Shown piece by piece: positions 1 to 7,460 of a stretch of DNA of 14,297 bases (position 1 is the first letter of the stretch; each line of letters opens with the position of its first letter). Origin of the DNA: SIG402 sp045639045. Lineage in GTDB: Bacteria > Bacillota > Clostridia > Christensenellales > Borkfalkiaceae. The notes under the pieces were generated by a model, which saw only the letters and a program-made list of their open reading frames with translations, had not been told where the DNA came from and searched no databases. The position numbers were made by a program, and so were the translations under genes. The DNA lies in assembly GCA_045639045.1 (NCBI GenBank), contig JAZUCI010000016.1, forward strand, positions 1-14,297, given 5' to 3'.

Positions 1-3000
1 TTTTTTAACTCTTCTACCAAACCCGTCGTACTCATAAGTAACAGCATCGCCGTTTGCAGTTGCACTTACTAACATATTACGATGCGCGTATTGCATATTA
101 CTAATCCCGTACCAGTTTAAGGGATTACCCGCTACGTCGTACGTAATAGCAGTGCCGTTGTAGTTGGTTAAGCGGTTAAAGTTGCCGTACGTAAAGCCGT
201 TAGCATAGCCCGTTTTGGTTAAAATATTGCCATCTGCATCGTACGTTACGTTTACGGAATTGCCCGATTTTTGTTCCGCAATCAACCTACCGAAACCGTC
301 GTACACATATGCCGTTTGGTTGCAAGCAGAAATATTCCCTTTTGCATCGTAAGAATAGGAAAATGCTTGTCCGTAATTCCCTATAGAAACCGTTTCGGAC
401 TGTACGTAGGGCGTAGCTTCGTTGCCGCAAGAATAATAACCGATGCTGTGAGAAGCGTTAGGGGTAATTGCTTCTCCATTAAACTTTTTAAAAGTGCGCG
501 TGTAGGAAGATAACCGCTGATGCGCGTCATAGGTGTAGGCGGTTTCTATCGAATTCTGCATGGTTTCAGCGCTATCACTTTCTGGTTTCTGAGCAATAGC
601 AGCAGTCAGTTTTTGAGGTTGCCCTTCTTTATTAGAAAGAAGGTCTTCGTTAAGGTGATAAATAAACGCACTTGCCTTTCGTTTTACTTTTTGCGTATCG
701 CCATATGCGGCATATACGTTTCCTTCTGTGGGGGACGAGATATCATACGTTCCCGTTCCGCTTAAAGCGTACACGTTATGCGCAATTACGTTTTCACTAC
801 CGTCATATTCATAAGTATACACCTTGTTGGCAAATTTGTCAATAACCTTTACCAGTTTTGCGTTAGAAGGAGCATTGACGGAATAGGTAGTTTCGTTTTG
901 TAGTTGCGCGGCGGAAAGGTTGCTGTAAATATAAATCATTTCGCCCTTTAGCGTTTCGTTTGCATCAAACAAAGCCATTCGTACAAGCCTTCCGTGGACA
1001 TCGTAATAGTAATGGAATACGTCTTGCGCCGAAGCGGAACGGATAAACGTTTGCGTTTGTTCGTCCAAAACGCCTGCTCCAGTTAAAGAAGAGTTGCTTG
1101 TAAACAAGGTTTTATCGTTTGCGGAAGGTTCCGCGCCTGTTTGTTCTACCACACTGGATACGGTGCCGTCAGTATTATAGGAAAAAGCATAATTCCATAC
1201 GTGATTGTTTGCGCGAAGGTTAGAAACTTTGCCGTTTTCATATTCTATCTCATTTAATAGGCTTGTTCCGTTGACTGTTTTTTGGATTGCCATAAGAGCA
1301 TCCGCCGTTTCATTATACGTGTAATAAACGCTTTGACTAACAGAATCGTTGCAATCAAGAAGATTGCTGGCATTTAAGCCGTTTTGATTATAATAGTAGG
1401 TTTTTGAATCGGTTTCGCGGTTTGCAACACGGTTTTTATCGGTTACGGCTAACAAACTTTCTCCGCTTTCATAAACCAACTCATGCACCATATCGCTTGA
1501 CGAAGAAGCGGACTGCACCGTTTTAGTTTTTCGGCCGTCCGAATCATACGTATTCGTTACACTAATGCCGTTTTCCTTATATTCCTTTACGGGCTTCATA
1601 TATTGGTCGTAATCTACAAATACATGTTTATCCAGTTCTGCATTTTGAAAGGAAACAACTTCGCTATTATGGGGTTGCGTATAATGTTCTTTCATAATAT
1701 ATGTGCTATTCGTTAAGAACACACCCGTTTGGTTATTAAATTCCATGCGGGAATAGGAAGTTTTGGCTAAATATTTCCAATCTTCCTCTTTTTCTTTTGT
1801 TTCTGCATTTACGCAAGTTTTTGTTTGCACTTGCATTTGCCAATAAACGATAGAAGCATACGAAGAAAAATCATAACTGTTTTCATCCGACGCTACAATT
1901 TTTACATTTACAGGATTTTTCACACGGAACTTGCCCGAATTTGCCACAAAAGCCCATCCGTTGTTGGTTATTTGCGTACTTACGGCTTTTAAATTTTGCA
2001 TCCAGTCTTCGTCTGTTAAAATAACCGATTTTAATTTTTCCCCTTCATTCGTCGTATAGGTGATAGTCGTTTTTCTGGGAAAATATACAGGTTTGGGCGT
2101 ATAGTTAGTGTATAATCCGTTTGGCAAAACACACCACTGTGTATTTGGCTTTAACCTTGCCATTTCTGCGCCCTTTACATGAAACTCGCTGGCACCGGTT
2201 TTCAATCTACAGCCAATTTCTACGTACTTGCAAGTAGCAGGGGGATAAATTTTTTCCATAATAACGCGGCTAAAATAATTGTTGTTGTCCCCACGCATCA
2301 TGTGTTCGGAAGCAGGAAAATCTATCACCTTTAATACGCTGTTTGCAACAGTTCCTTCCACAATAGTTAGGTTTTCCGTTTTATATGTAATTAAAAGTTC
2401 CGCCCCGTTTTTTAATCTTCTTTCGTAATTGGAAAGCAAATCAAATAAGGTGTTGCACAAAAAACAGTATTCTTTCCCTTCCTCCACCTGAAAACGAAGG
2501 CGAAGTTCTGCGGGTAAGGTTTCCTCTGAATCCCCTACAGCAACCATCTTAAACTGCGTCCTATTAAATTCAGCAGAAATCGATTCAAAGCGCTGCCCTA
2601 CTGTAGCATTTTGTTCTTCTAATTCTTCGTCCGTATAAGCTGCATACTTTTTATTATTTTCGGTCGTATTTTCATACGCAACCAAAAATTCGCCTTCGTT
2701 AGCGCCTGTTGCGGCATAACGGTATTTGGTTACCACTCCTTTTCTATCCGTTACGGTATAAACGGGACCGTTGGTGCCCGCAAATTCGTATACTTGCGTT
2801 ACGTATTCATTACTGTTTTTTACGGATTTTTCGGTTACTTTATTCGTTTCAAAATCCTCCTTCGTACCGTGCGAAGATTTTGCCGAACTCAGTTTAAAAT
2901 CGCTGCCGTACGTAAACGTATCCGTTGCGGACGTGGCACCCTTAAGGGTGGTAAGGTGCTTACCTACCGCGCTATCCCCCGAATCGGTATACTCGAAAGT

Positions 3001-3669
3001 GATTTTTTTGCGATCTTGCGTGGGGGCGTTTGTTTGTTCACTGTTTTGCTGAATTTGGGTAAAACGCTTAAGGGTATAATCCATGGTAAGGCTATCTTCT
3101 ACGCCCTTACCGTCCTCAAAGCAGTAAGGATAGTTATCGCTATACCAAATATTTAAGTAGTGCCCGTAGGCATCCTGCACACGGGTAAGGTGTAAACGCG
3201 TGGGATTATCCGTGCGTTGCTTAAAGGTATACACGTTGTTGGATAAATCCTTCATGGTAACCGTCGTCGTACCCATGGGGTTAGAAAGCGTTCCGGGAGT
3301 AGTTGCAACGGTGGCAGTTAACCCCGTGCCTGCGGTATCGTAGTATTCGGTGGTGGAATTTTCCGCCAACGCGAACACGTGTTTTAAGCCCTTTGCATCG
3401 TAGTAGGTCAAGGGATATTCCCCCCACGTGTCATACACGGCGAATTGCTGCAAATTCAGCTTCCAGTTTTTGCCGAAGCCCGTTTTCCAGTTTAAGTTAG
3501 CGAAATCCGTTTCCCCAACGTATTCTAACGATACGGTTATGGGCATATAATCGCTACTTCTTACGTATAAGGGCTTAGAAAGGTGTAATTGTTTCGTTTT
3601 TACGTTTTTTTGGTACGTTCCGTTTACTAAAACGTTGCCCGAAACGTACGCTTGTTTTTTGCAAAACAT
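1..3669 (-). CDS. RHS/YD-repeat protein, N-terminal part (3' end outside window)
   Basis: An open frame without a stop runs from ATG at 3669 to the left edge (1223 codons), so the C-terminus, where RHS proteins carry their variable tip or toxin domain, is not visible. The start is supported by AAAAGGAG eight bases upstream. No signal peptide or membrane segment is seen at the N-terminus (MFCKKQAYVSG...). Residues about 1-350 resemble the N-terminal beta-rich part of RHS proteins (FGKNWKLNLQQ, then repeated Y-x-D and YTYD-like strands). Residues about 358-505 look like a jelly-roll, carbohydrate-binding-like insert. Residues about 1100-1223 hold clear YD repeats: YDAKGNI, YDGFGRL, YDADGNI, YDVAGNP, YDGFGRR. 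RHS proteins form a beta-cocoon shell around a C-terminal effector in contact-dependent competition, or act as cell-wall-associated WapA-like proteins. Which applies here cannot be told without the C-terminus. Middle codons (about 450-2700) prefer T-ending Tyr, Asn and Asp codons, unlike both ends. Confidence 0.88.
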   Translation of the reverse strand, partial: MFCKKQAYVSGNVLVNGTYQKNVKTKQLHLSKPLYVRSSDYMPITVSLEYVGETDFANLNWKTGFGKNWKLNLQQFAVYDTWGEYPLTYYDAKGLKHVFALAENSTTEYYDTAGTGLTATVATTPGTLSNPMGTTTVTMKDLSNNVYTFKQRTDNPTRLHLTRVQDAYGHYLNIWYSDNYPYCFEDGKGVEDSLTMDYTLKRFTQIQQNSEQTNAPTQDRKKITFEYTDSGDSAVGKHLTTLKGATSATDTFTYGSDFKLSSAKSSHGTKEDFETNKVTEKSVKNSNEYVTQVYEFAGTNGPVYTVTDRKGVVTKYRYAATGANEGEFLVAYENTTENNKKYAAYTDEELEEQNATVGQRFESISAEFNRTQFKMVAVGDSEETLPAELRLRFQVEEGKEYCFLCNTLFDLLSNYERRLKNGAELLITYKTENLTIVEGTVANSVLKVIDFPASEHMMRGDNNNYFSRVIMEKIYPPATCKYVEIGCRLKTGASEFHVKGAEMARLKPNTQWCVLPNGLYTNYTPKPVYFPRKTTITYTTNEGEKLKSVILTDEDWMQNLKAVSTQITNNGWAFVANSGKFRVKNPVNVKIVASDENSYDFSSYASIVYWQMQVQTKTCVNAETKEKEEDWKYLAKTSYSRMEFNNQTGVFLTNSTYIMKEHYTQPHNSEVVSFQNAELDKHVFVDYDQYMKPVKEYKENGISVTNTYDSDGRKTKTVQSASSSSDMVHELVYESGESLLAVTDKNRVANRETDSKTYYYNQNGLNASNLLDCNDSVSQSVYYTYNETADALMAIQKTVNGTSLLNEIEYENGKVSNLRANNHVWNYAFSYNTDGTVSSVVEQTGAEPSANDKTLFTSNSSLTGAGVLDEQTQTFIRSASAQDVFHYYYDVHGRLVRMALFDANETLKGEMIYIYSNLSAAQLQNETTYSVNAPSNAKLVKVIDKFANKVYTYEYDGSENVIAHNVYALSGTGTYDISSPTEGNVYAAYGDTQKVKRKASAFIYHLNEDLLSNKEGQPQKLTAAIAQKPESDSAETMQNSIETAYTYDAHQRLSSYTRTFKKFNGEAITPNASHSIGYYSCGNEATPYVQSETVSIGNYGQAFSYSYDAKGNISACNQTAYVYDGFGRLIAEQKSGNSVNVTYDADGNILTKTGYANGFTYGNFNRLTNYNGTAITYDVAGNPLNWYGISNMQYAHRNMLVSATANGDAVTYEYDGFGRRVKK

Positions 3670-3676
3670 ATAGTTT

Positions 3677-3684
3677 CTCCTTTT
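3677..3684 (-). promoter_or_regulatory. Ribosome-binding site of the RHS gene
   Basis: The minus strand reads AAAAGGAG, with seven bases before the ATG whose A is at 3669. It is a strong Shine-Dalgarno and fixes the start of a gene that has no downstream end in the window. Confidence 0.8.
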
Positions 3685-3709
3685 ATGAAATTCCCCTTGG
3701 CCAAAAGAG

Positions 3710-3738
3710 AAGGTCCGGCATAAGTTTTTGCCGAACCT
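3710..3738 (-). other. Stem-loop at predicted 5' end of RHS mRNA
   Basis: On the minus strand AGGTTCGGCA is followed by an 8-base loop and TGCCGGACCT. The RNA stem is ten base pairs with one U-G wobble; on the plus strand the same position would be a C-A mismatch, so the structure favours minus-strand RNA. It begins about where transcription from the extended -10 at 3745-3755 should start. No U-run follows, so it is more likely an mRNA-stabilising or regulatory 5' stem-loop than a terminator. Role inferred. Confidence 0.55.
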
Positions 3739-3744
3739 GGTTTG

Positions 3745-3755
3745 ATTATATCATA
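3745..3755 (-). promoter_or_regulatory. Extended -10 promoter of the RHS gene
   Basis: The minus strand reads TATGATATAAT, an exact match to an extended -10 (TRTGnTATAAT). The -35 region is only a T-run, so recognition probably relies on the extended -10. It sits about 75 bases upstream of the RHS start codon and gives that gene its own transcript, separate from the gene pair ending at 3826. The short stretch 3756-3825 contains A/T runs and no clear terminator. Confidence 0.65.
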
Positions 3756-3825
3756 GGGTTTTTTCAAAAAAAAGATTTAGTACCGCTTTTTTGCAAAAAT
3801 GTTGGAAATTATTTTTTTTCCGCTT

Positions 3826-4473
3826 TTATTTCTTTTTATTATACTTTTTCAAGAACCATTTTTCGCACAGGCTTAACTTTTCGTCGCGCAGACGTTTGAT
3901 GGTTAAAAATTCCGCTTTTTCGCGGCGCGCTTCTGCTTTTTCCTGTCTTTTTTGTTCTTTTTCGGCAAGTTTTTCCTGTTTTTCGTGCGCTTTATAATCT
4001 GCTTTAAACAGTTTAGAAATCACGCGCGTTTTCCCCTTGCTTAAACCGCCGTACGCATCGATTACGTACGCCGAAAGACGTTTGGGCGCTAAAGCGAAAT
4101 CCTTGGTTACGGCGGCTTCTACCAAAGCGCGGTCCAAACGCAAGGTGATGGTGCTTCTGGAAGGGATTACCACTTTGCCCCCTTCGTAAATTTTCGCTTG
4201 CGCGCGGTATTCCTTGATGTAATCAAAGGAGCAAAGCCCGTTGGAAAAACCAAGCGCGGAAACGGTGATATCGTTTAAGGACTTATTGCCCACGATAACG
4301 GTTACTTTTTCCCCGTTTTCGGTTTCTTCTAAAATATCCGTGAAGGAAAACTTTTTCACGTAGAAGTTTTTGTAAATTTTGTTGCAAAGAACAAGCACCG
4401 TAACGGCGATTGCAATTACCGCTGCGAATAAAAATACCATAACCAGCGCTTGATTATCTTTTAGCCATTCCAT
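3826..4473 (-). CDS. Single-pass membrane protein of unknown function
   Basis: This is a 215-residue protein that I do not recognise. Residues about 9-31 form one hydrophobic segment (LVMVFLFAAVIAIAVTVLVL). A folded part of about 120 residues follows, containing beta-strand-like stretches (VTVIVGNKSL, GGKVVIPSRSTITLRL). Residues about 158-200 are highly charged, rich in Lys, Glu and Arg, and probably form a long helix or coiled coil (EKQEKLAEKEQKRQEKAEARR), ending in a basic tail (KKYNKKK). With short N-terminal and long basic C-terminal sides, the body is most likely cytoplasmic. The start codon lies inside the end of the upstream HTH gene (13-bp overlap), with AAAAGGAG inside that gene, so the two are translationally coupled and probably work together. 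The overlap is seen; the shared role is inferred. Confidence 0.75.
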   Translation of the reverse strand: MEWLKDNQALVMVFLFAAVIAIAVTVLVLCNKIYKNFYVKKFSFTDILEETENGEKVTVIVGNKSLNDITVSALGFSNGLCSFDYIKEYRAQAKIYEGGKVVIPSRSTITLRLDRALVEAAVTKDFALAPKRLSAYVIDAYGGLSKGKTRVISKLFKADYKAHEKQEKLAEKEQKRQEKAEARREKAEFLTIKRLRDEKLSLCEKWFLKKYNKKK

Positions 4474-5738
4474 GATTCTTTCTCCTTTTCGTAATCATTA
4501 AAAAGCGCGTTTGCTTTTTCGGTTGTGTATAGCGTTGTTTGGGTAAAGCGCGCGCCCTTACTTACCAAGTAGCGATTCAGTTGCACCGCATCCGCCTTGG
4601 AAATAGCAAGCGCTTTATCGTAAAATTCCCCGTCCGGGCGGAATTCCTTGGTAAGGAGTAGGAAGGACTGCATTCTGCCGAACGCCGCCGCTTTCAGCGC
4701 CAAGCGGGGCTTACTTTCCCTTGCCACCTTGGTAATTAAAAATTCCGCGCATTCTTCCTTATCTTCCGCAAGAGCAAGAAGAAGTAGCCCTTCGTTTTCG
4801 GTATTGCCGCGGTTTACCATAGCGGTAAGCGTTTCCATTTTACCGCCCTTAACCGCGCATATCGCGCAGTTTTGTTCGATGGCGGTGGCAAGCGCGGGAT
4901 CGGATTCCTTTACCTTTTCCAAAGCGATTAAAAGACCGCTTAAAAAGCCTTGCTCCGAAAGGGTGTAGCACGCCTGCTTATACGAAGGTAAGGTGGGGAA
5001 CAGTTCGGCAAGCAAACGTTCCGCTTTCAGTTTCCCTACCATGGCAAGCGCGTCTTCGCGCAGTACCAGCGGGGCGGTACGCGTTTTGGTAATGGGCCCA
5101 AGCACCTTTTTAACGATGGTTACGTTATGCGAAAGAACTTTTTCTAACAAATCCACGCGCGAATACCGTTCTAACGCGCCCAAAAATTCTTCCGCCGCTT
5201 CGCCCGAAAAATCCCCTTTCTTCGCTTCGGTTAAAAAGGATTCCAAGTAGTTTTCGGGGTTTAATTTACAGCGCAAACATCCGCTGGCAATTCTTAAAAG
5301 CGCGCGCGCCTTATTTTCCGAAGGATACAAGGGTAAGCATCTGCCCGATAACATATATTCAAACAGTTTGTTATCCCCGTTATCCAAAACGTATTCAATG
5401 AAATATTTCCCCGTTGCGTCCGGAATATTTACTTGGTCGCGTTCGCTTTCCAAACGCTTTACCGCAAGCATACCCCCTTGCACCGCCTGAAAGTAGGGGG
5501 AATCTTCCTCCCTTGCTTCCTTTTCGGGGATGAACAACTCCTCGGGTTGCATATTCAGCTTTTCCGCCGCCTTCGTAAGCGCTTCAGCGGAAAGCGCGCC
5601 CTTTCCGCTTAAAAAGGCGTTAAACGCTTCAAAAGAAACGCCCGTGGCAGACGCCATTTCTTCTGCCGAAATGGTTTGCGCCAACATCCGCTCCTTTACT
5701 TTTTGTACGGCATCCGCCGTAACCGTTGCCTTTGGCAT
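4461..5738 (-). CDS. XRE-type HTH protein with helical-repeat C-terminus
   Basis: The product has 425 residues. Residues about 10-69 match a Cro/CI (XRE) helix-turn-helix domain: VQKVKERMLAQTISAEEMAS, then ATGVSFEAFNAFLSGKG, and LTKAAEKLNMQPEELF at the end. The remaining 350 or so residues are almost entirely alpha-helical pairs. Parts around residues 290-410 have an ankyrin-like feel (LLLLALAEDKEECAEFLI, VQLNRYLVSKGA), but no clean consensus repeat is present, so it may be another helical-repeat fold. The start is supported by AAAGGAGG five to six bases upstream. XRE domains usually bind DNA as regulators; a large helical-repeat partner suggests protein sensing. The overlapping downstream membrane-protein gene may be that partner. 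No homologue with known function is recognised. The HTH assignment is fairly safe; everything else is inference. Confidence 0.8.
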   Translation of the reverse strand: MPKATVTADAVQKVKERMLAQTISAEEMASATGVSFEAFNAFLSGKGALSAEALTKAAEKLNMQPEELFIPEKEAREEDSPYFQAVQGGMLAVKRLESERDQVNIPDATGKYFIEYVLDNGDNKLFEYMLSGRCLPLYPSENKARALLRIASGCLRCKLNPENYLESFLTEAKKGDFSGEAAEEFLGALERYSRVDLLEKVLSHNVTIVKKVLGPITKTRTAPLVLREDALAMVGKLKAERLLAELFPTLPSYKQACYTLSEQGFLSGLLIALEKVKESDPALATAIEQNCAICAVKGGKMETLTAMVNRGNTENEGLLLLALAEDKEECAEFLITKVARESKPRLALKAAAFGRMQSFLLLTKEFRPDGEFYDKALAISKADAVQLNRYLVSKGARFTQTTLYTTEKANALFNDYEKEKESWNG

Positions 5739-5743
5739 ATTTT

Positions 5744-5765
5744 CCTCCTTTCCCCCATCGGGGAA
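5744..5765 (-). promoter_or_regulatory. RBS of HTH gene with abutting hairpin
   Basis: The minus strand has TTTCCCC, a four-base loop GATG, then GGGGAAA, running straight into GGAGG (Shine-Dalgarno, five bases before ATG at 5738). The 7-bp stem shares bases with the purine run of the RBS, so folding could restrict ribosome access. The hairpin is seen; a regulatory effect is inferred. Confidence 0.5.
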
Positions 5766-5820
5766 ATTCTTCTTTATGGTCGTACTTATGTTAGTTTTTT
5801 GTTGGTACCCACGCCGCTTT

Positions 5821-5847
5821 TTTATAAGGCAGGCTAGAACCTTTCAA
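5821..5847 (-). promoter_or_regulatory. Possible promoter of the HTH/membrane-protein pair
   Basis: The minus strand has TTGAAA (5842-5847) and TATAAA (5821-5826) separated by 15 bases, shorter than the ideal 17. It lies at the right place, between the repeat block and the HTH start. It is the best candidate I see in the 363-base gap 5739-6101; read-through from the methyltransferase operon is the alternative. Confidence 0.3.
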
Positions 5848-5877
5848 TAAGGGGTGTTAGAAGCAAGCAAGTCAACT

Positions 5878-5990
5878 CCGCAAAAGGCGGCGAAGCAAGT
5901 TTCCTTCCTATAAAACCGTGTAGATACAAGTAGTTCAAGGCTCGCGACGCGGTTTGGGTTTGGCTAACCTTGTTGGTTTCCCTTTCCCAA
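5878..5990 (+). repeat. Degenerate unit of the intergenic structured repeat family
   Basis: It begins with CCGCAAAAGGCGG, the junction hairpin of the family, followed by CGAAGCAAG, and later has CAAGGCTCGC like the copies before nrdD and trxB. The core keeps AACC-TTGTT-GGTT as apical hairpin, enclosed by TTTGGG/CCCAAA. A further family motif, TTAGAAGCAAGCAAG, lies just outside it at 5858-5872. The middle (5900-5930) is diverged. It is in plus orientation although the flanking genes are on the minus strand. Confidence 0.55.
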
Positions 5991-6114
5991 AGGCGGTTTA
6001 GAACCGAGCAAGACAAGGAAGTCCAAGCCCTTTGGGGCGGATGTATACTTGCCCGTATTCGACGCTCCAAAGGGCTACGGCTGACACCGTATTGCGATGC
6101 GTTATAAACTGCCG
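5991..6114 (+). repeat. Unit of the intergenic structured repeat family, overlapping the methyltransferase 3' end
   Basis: The left end is AGGCGGTTTAGAACCGAGCAAGACAAGG and the right end is GCGTTATAAACTGCCG (each split here only for description). The core has a perfect 10-bp stem AGCCCTTTGG/CCAAAGGGCT enclosing ATAC-TTGCCC-GTAT. These are the same two nested stems as in the copies before nrdD and trxB, but with different paired bases. The minus-strand stop codon of the methyltransferase gene (6102-6104) lies within the conserved TTATAA of the right end. Confidence 0.7.
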
Positions 6115-7460
6115 TTTCGTAAGCCTTTCGGGTATTTGTTTTTGAGTTGATCCCCCACCACCTTCACAAGCCCCAAGGGGTACCCGTTTACCGCGATTAC
6201 GCCGTAACCCGTAAAGGGCGCGGGGTAGGTGATTTGATTACCGCTTAAATATTGCGCTATTTCCTTTGCGCCAAGCGGAAAGGAAAGGGTTTTGGGGCAT
6301 TCCCCCCGCTTTAAGGAAAGGGCAAGCCCGTGTAAGGGTTCTACCCGTTTTTCTTCTATTTTGATTGCGGGAATCCCTGCGCGAAGGTACCGAATTCCCT
6401 TTACGAACACCCCGCCCTTTTGCACCAGATACACCGTATCCTTAAAGCGCAAGGGCGCGCGGTTTTTTACGTCCGCCCCAAGGGTAGAAAGCAGTTCGTT
6501 TACCCCTTTTTCCTCCCCTTTTAAGGGGGTGAAGGGGGAGTTTTCCTTTATTTTTACGGATTCTTCTTCCCCCGTTTTTCTTAACAAACAGGCAAAATGC
6601 CCTTCGCCGTTAAATTGGTGGGGGAACAAGCGCATTGCATGGGGCAAACCAAAGCCTTCCCGCGTAAGCGCGCGTAGTTCTTTTTCGGGGGGCAAAATTT
6701 CCATATCCGCGTGTTCACGCAAAAAGTCCAAGATTACCCCTTCGTTTTCTACCGTATTTAAGGTGCAGGTAGAATATACCATCACGCCCCCCGCTTTTAG
6801 CATACGGTAGGCGCTTTTTAATATTTCCTTTTGCCGTTCGGCGCAAGAAAGGACGTGCTCTTTGGACCAATCGCGAACGGCTGCGTCCTCCTTTCTAAAC
6901 ATCCCTTCGCCCGAGCAAGGCGCGTCCACCACGATGGCGTTGAAAAAGGCGGGGTACGCGCTTTCCAAATCCTTGGGGGAAGCGTTCGTTACGATGGCGT
7001 CGCTGCCCGTCCGTTCCAGGTTAGAGCAAAGCACCGCCGCACGCGAAGGCACGATTTCGTTGGCGTATAGCACGCTACCCGTTTGCCTAAGCCCGTCTAT
7101 TTGAGTGGTTTTCCCACCGGGGGCGGCGCATAAATCCAAAATATTGCCGTGTAAATACGGGGCGATTGCTTCCGCGGGCAGCATTGCGGAAGGTTCTTGC
7201 GCGTAATATACCCCCGCGTGGTGGTAAGGGTGCGCCCCTACGCCTTCCCCCGCAAAATAATAGCCTTGGGGGGCGAAAGGCACCTGCTCCGTAAGCCCTA
7301 ATTCCACCGCAACTTCTTCGGGGTTTGCCTTGGCGGTGATAATCCGCACCGCGCGTGAACGCGGGCGGGATAACGCGGAAAAGTACGCTTCCGATTCCTC
7401 CCCCAAAAGCGCGCGCATTTGCGCCGCGAATTCGGTGGGCAGCCCTTCTGCGTTTACCAC
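6102..7460 (-). CDS. rsmF: 16S rRNA m5C methyltransferase, RsmF/NOL1-NOP2-Sun family
   Basis: The 452-residue protein has all core marks of an RNA cytosine-5 methyltransferase. The SAM-binding motif is LDLCAAPGGKT (108-118). Motif IV is DAPCSGEG with Cys182, the product-release cysteine. Motif VI is YSTCTL with Cys232, the nucleophile that attacks C6 of cytosine. The C-terminal region has the PUA-like RNA-binding tail of the RsmF/YebU group (FTGYGVIAVNGYPLGLVKVV, then LKNKYPKGLR). Members methylate 16S rRNA near position 1404-1407; the exact site here cannot be read from sequence. An odd linker at residues about 306-320 (ENSPFTPLKGEEKGV) is encoded by a palindromic, G/C-tract-rich stretch. 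The gene overlaps the upstream phosphoesterase gene by seven bases, which indicates coupled translation. Its stop codon lies inside an intergenic repeat. Confidence 0.9.
   Translation of the reverse strand: MVNAEGLPTEFAAQMRALLGEESEAYFSALSRPRSRAVRIITAKANPEEVAVELGLTEQVPFAPQGYYFAGEGVGAHPYHHAGVYYAQEPSAMLPAEAIAPYLHGNILDLCAAPGGKTTQIDGLRQTGSVLYANEIVPSRAAVLCSNLERTGSDAIVTNASPKDLESAYPAFFNAIVVDAPCSGEGMFRKEDAAVRDWSKEHVLSCAERQKEILKSAYRMLKAGGVMVYSTCTLNTVENEGVILDFLREHADMEILPPEKELRALTREGFGLPHAMRLFPHQFNGEGHFACLLRKTGEEESVKIKENSPFTPLKGEEKGVNELLSTLGADVKNRAPLRFKDTVYLVQKGGVFVKGIRYLRAGIPAIKIEEKRVEPLHGLALSLKRGECPKTLSFPLGAKEIAQYLSGNQITYPAPFTGYGVIAVNGYPLGLVKVVGDQLKNKYPKGLRNGSL
6503..6545 (-). repeat. Palindromic C/G-tract insert inside the methyltransferase gene
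   Basis: CCCCTTTTAAGGGG (6515-6528) is a perfect palindrome flanked by further runs of four to five C (6503-6506) and G (6526-6529, 6534-6538). It encodes the linker SPFTPLKGEEKG between catalytic and C-terminal domains and stays in frame. It looks like a small palindromic element inserted in a tolerant linker; that origin is inference. Confidence 0.45.

Noticed and set aside
3765..3825. Rho-independent terminator for the HTH/membrane-protein pair
   Set aside because: GGAAA/TTTCC is only five A/T-rich pairs and the T-run is too far away; not strong enough to call.
5834..6070. Minus-strand 78-codon open frame
   Set aside because: It covers two degenerate copies of the intergenic repeat, has no convincing RBS, and its composition follows the repeat rather than a protein family.
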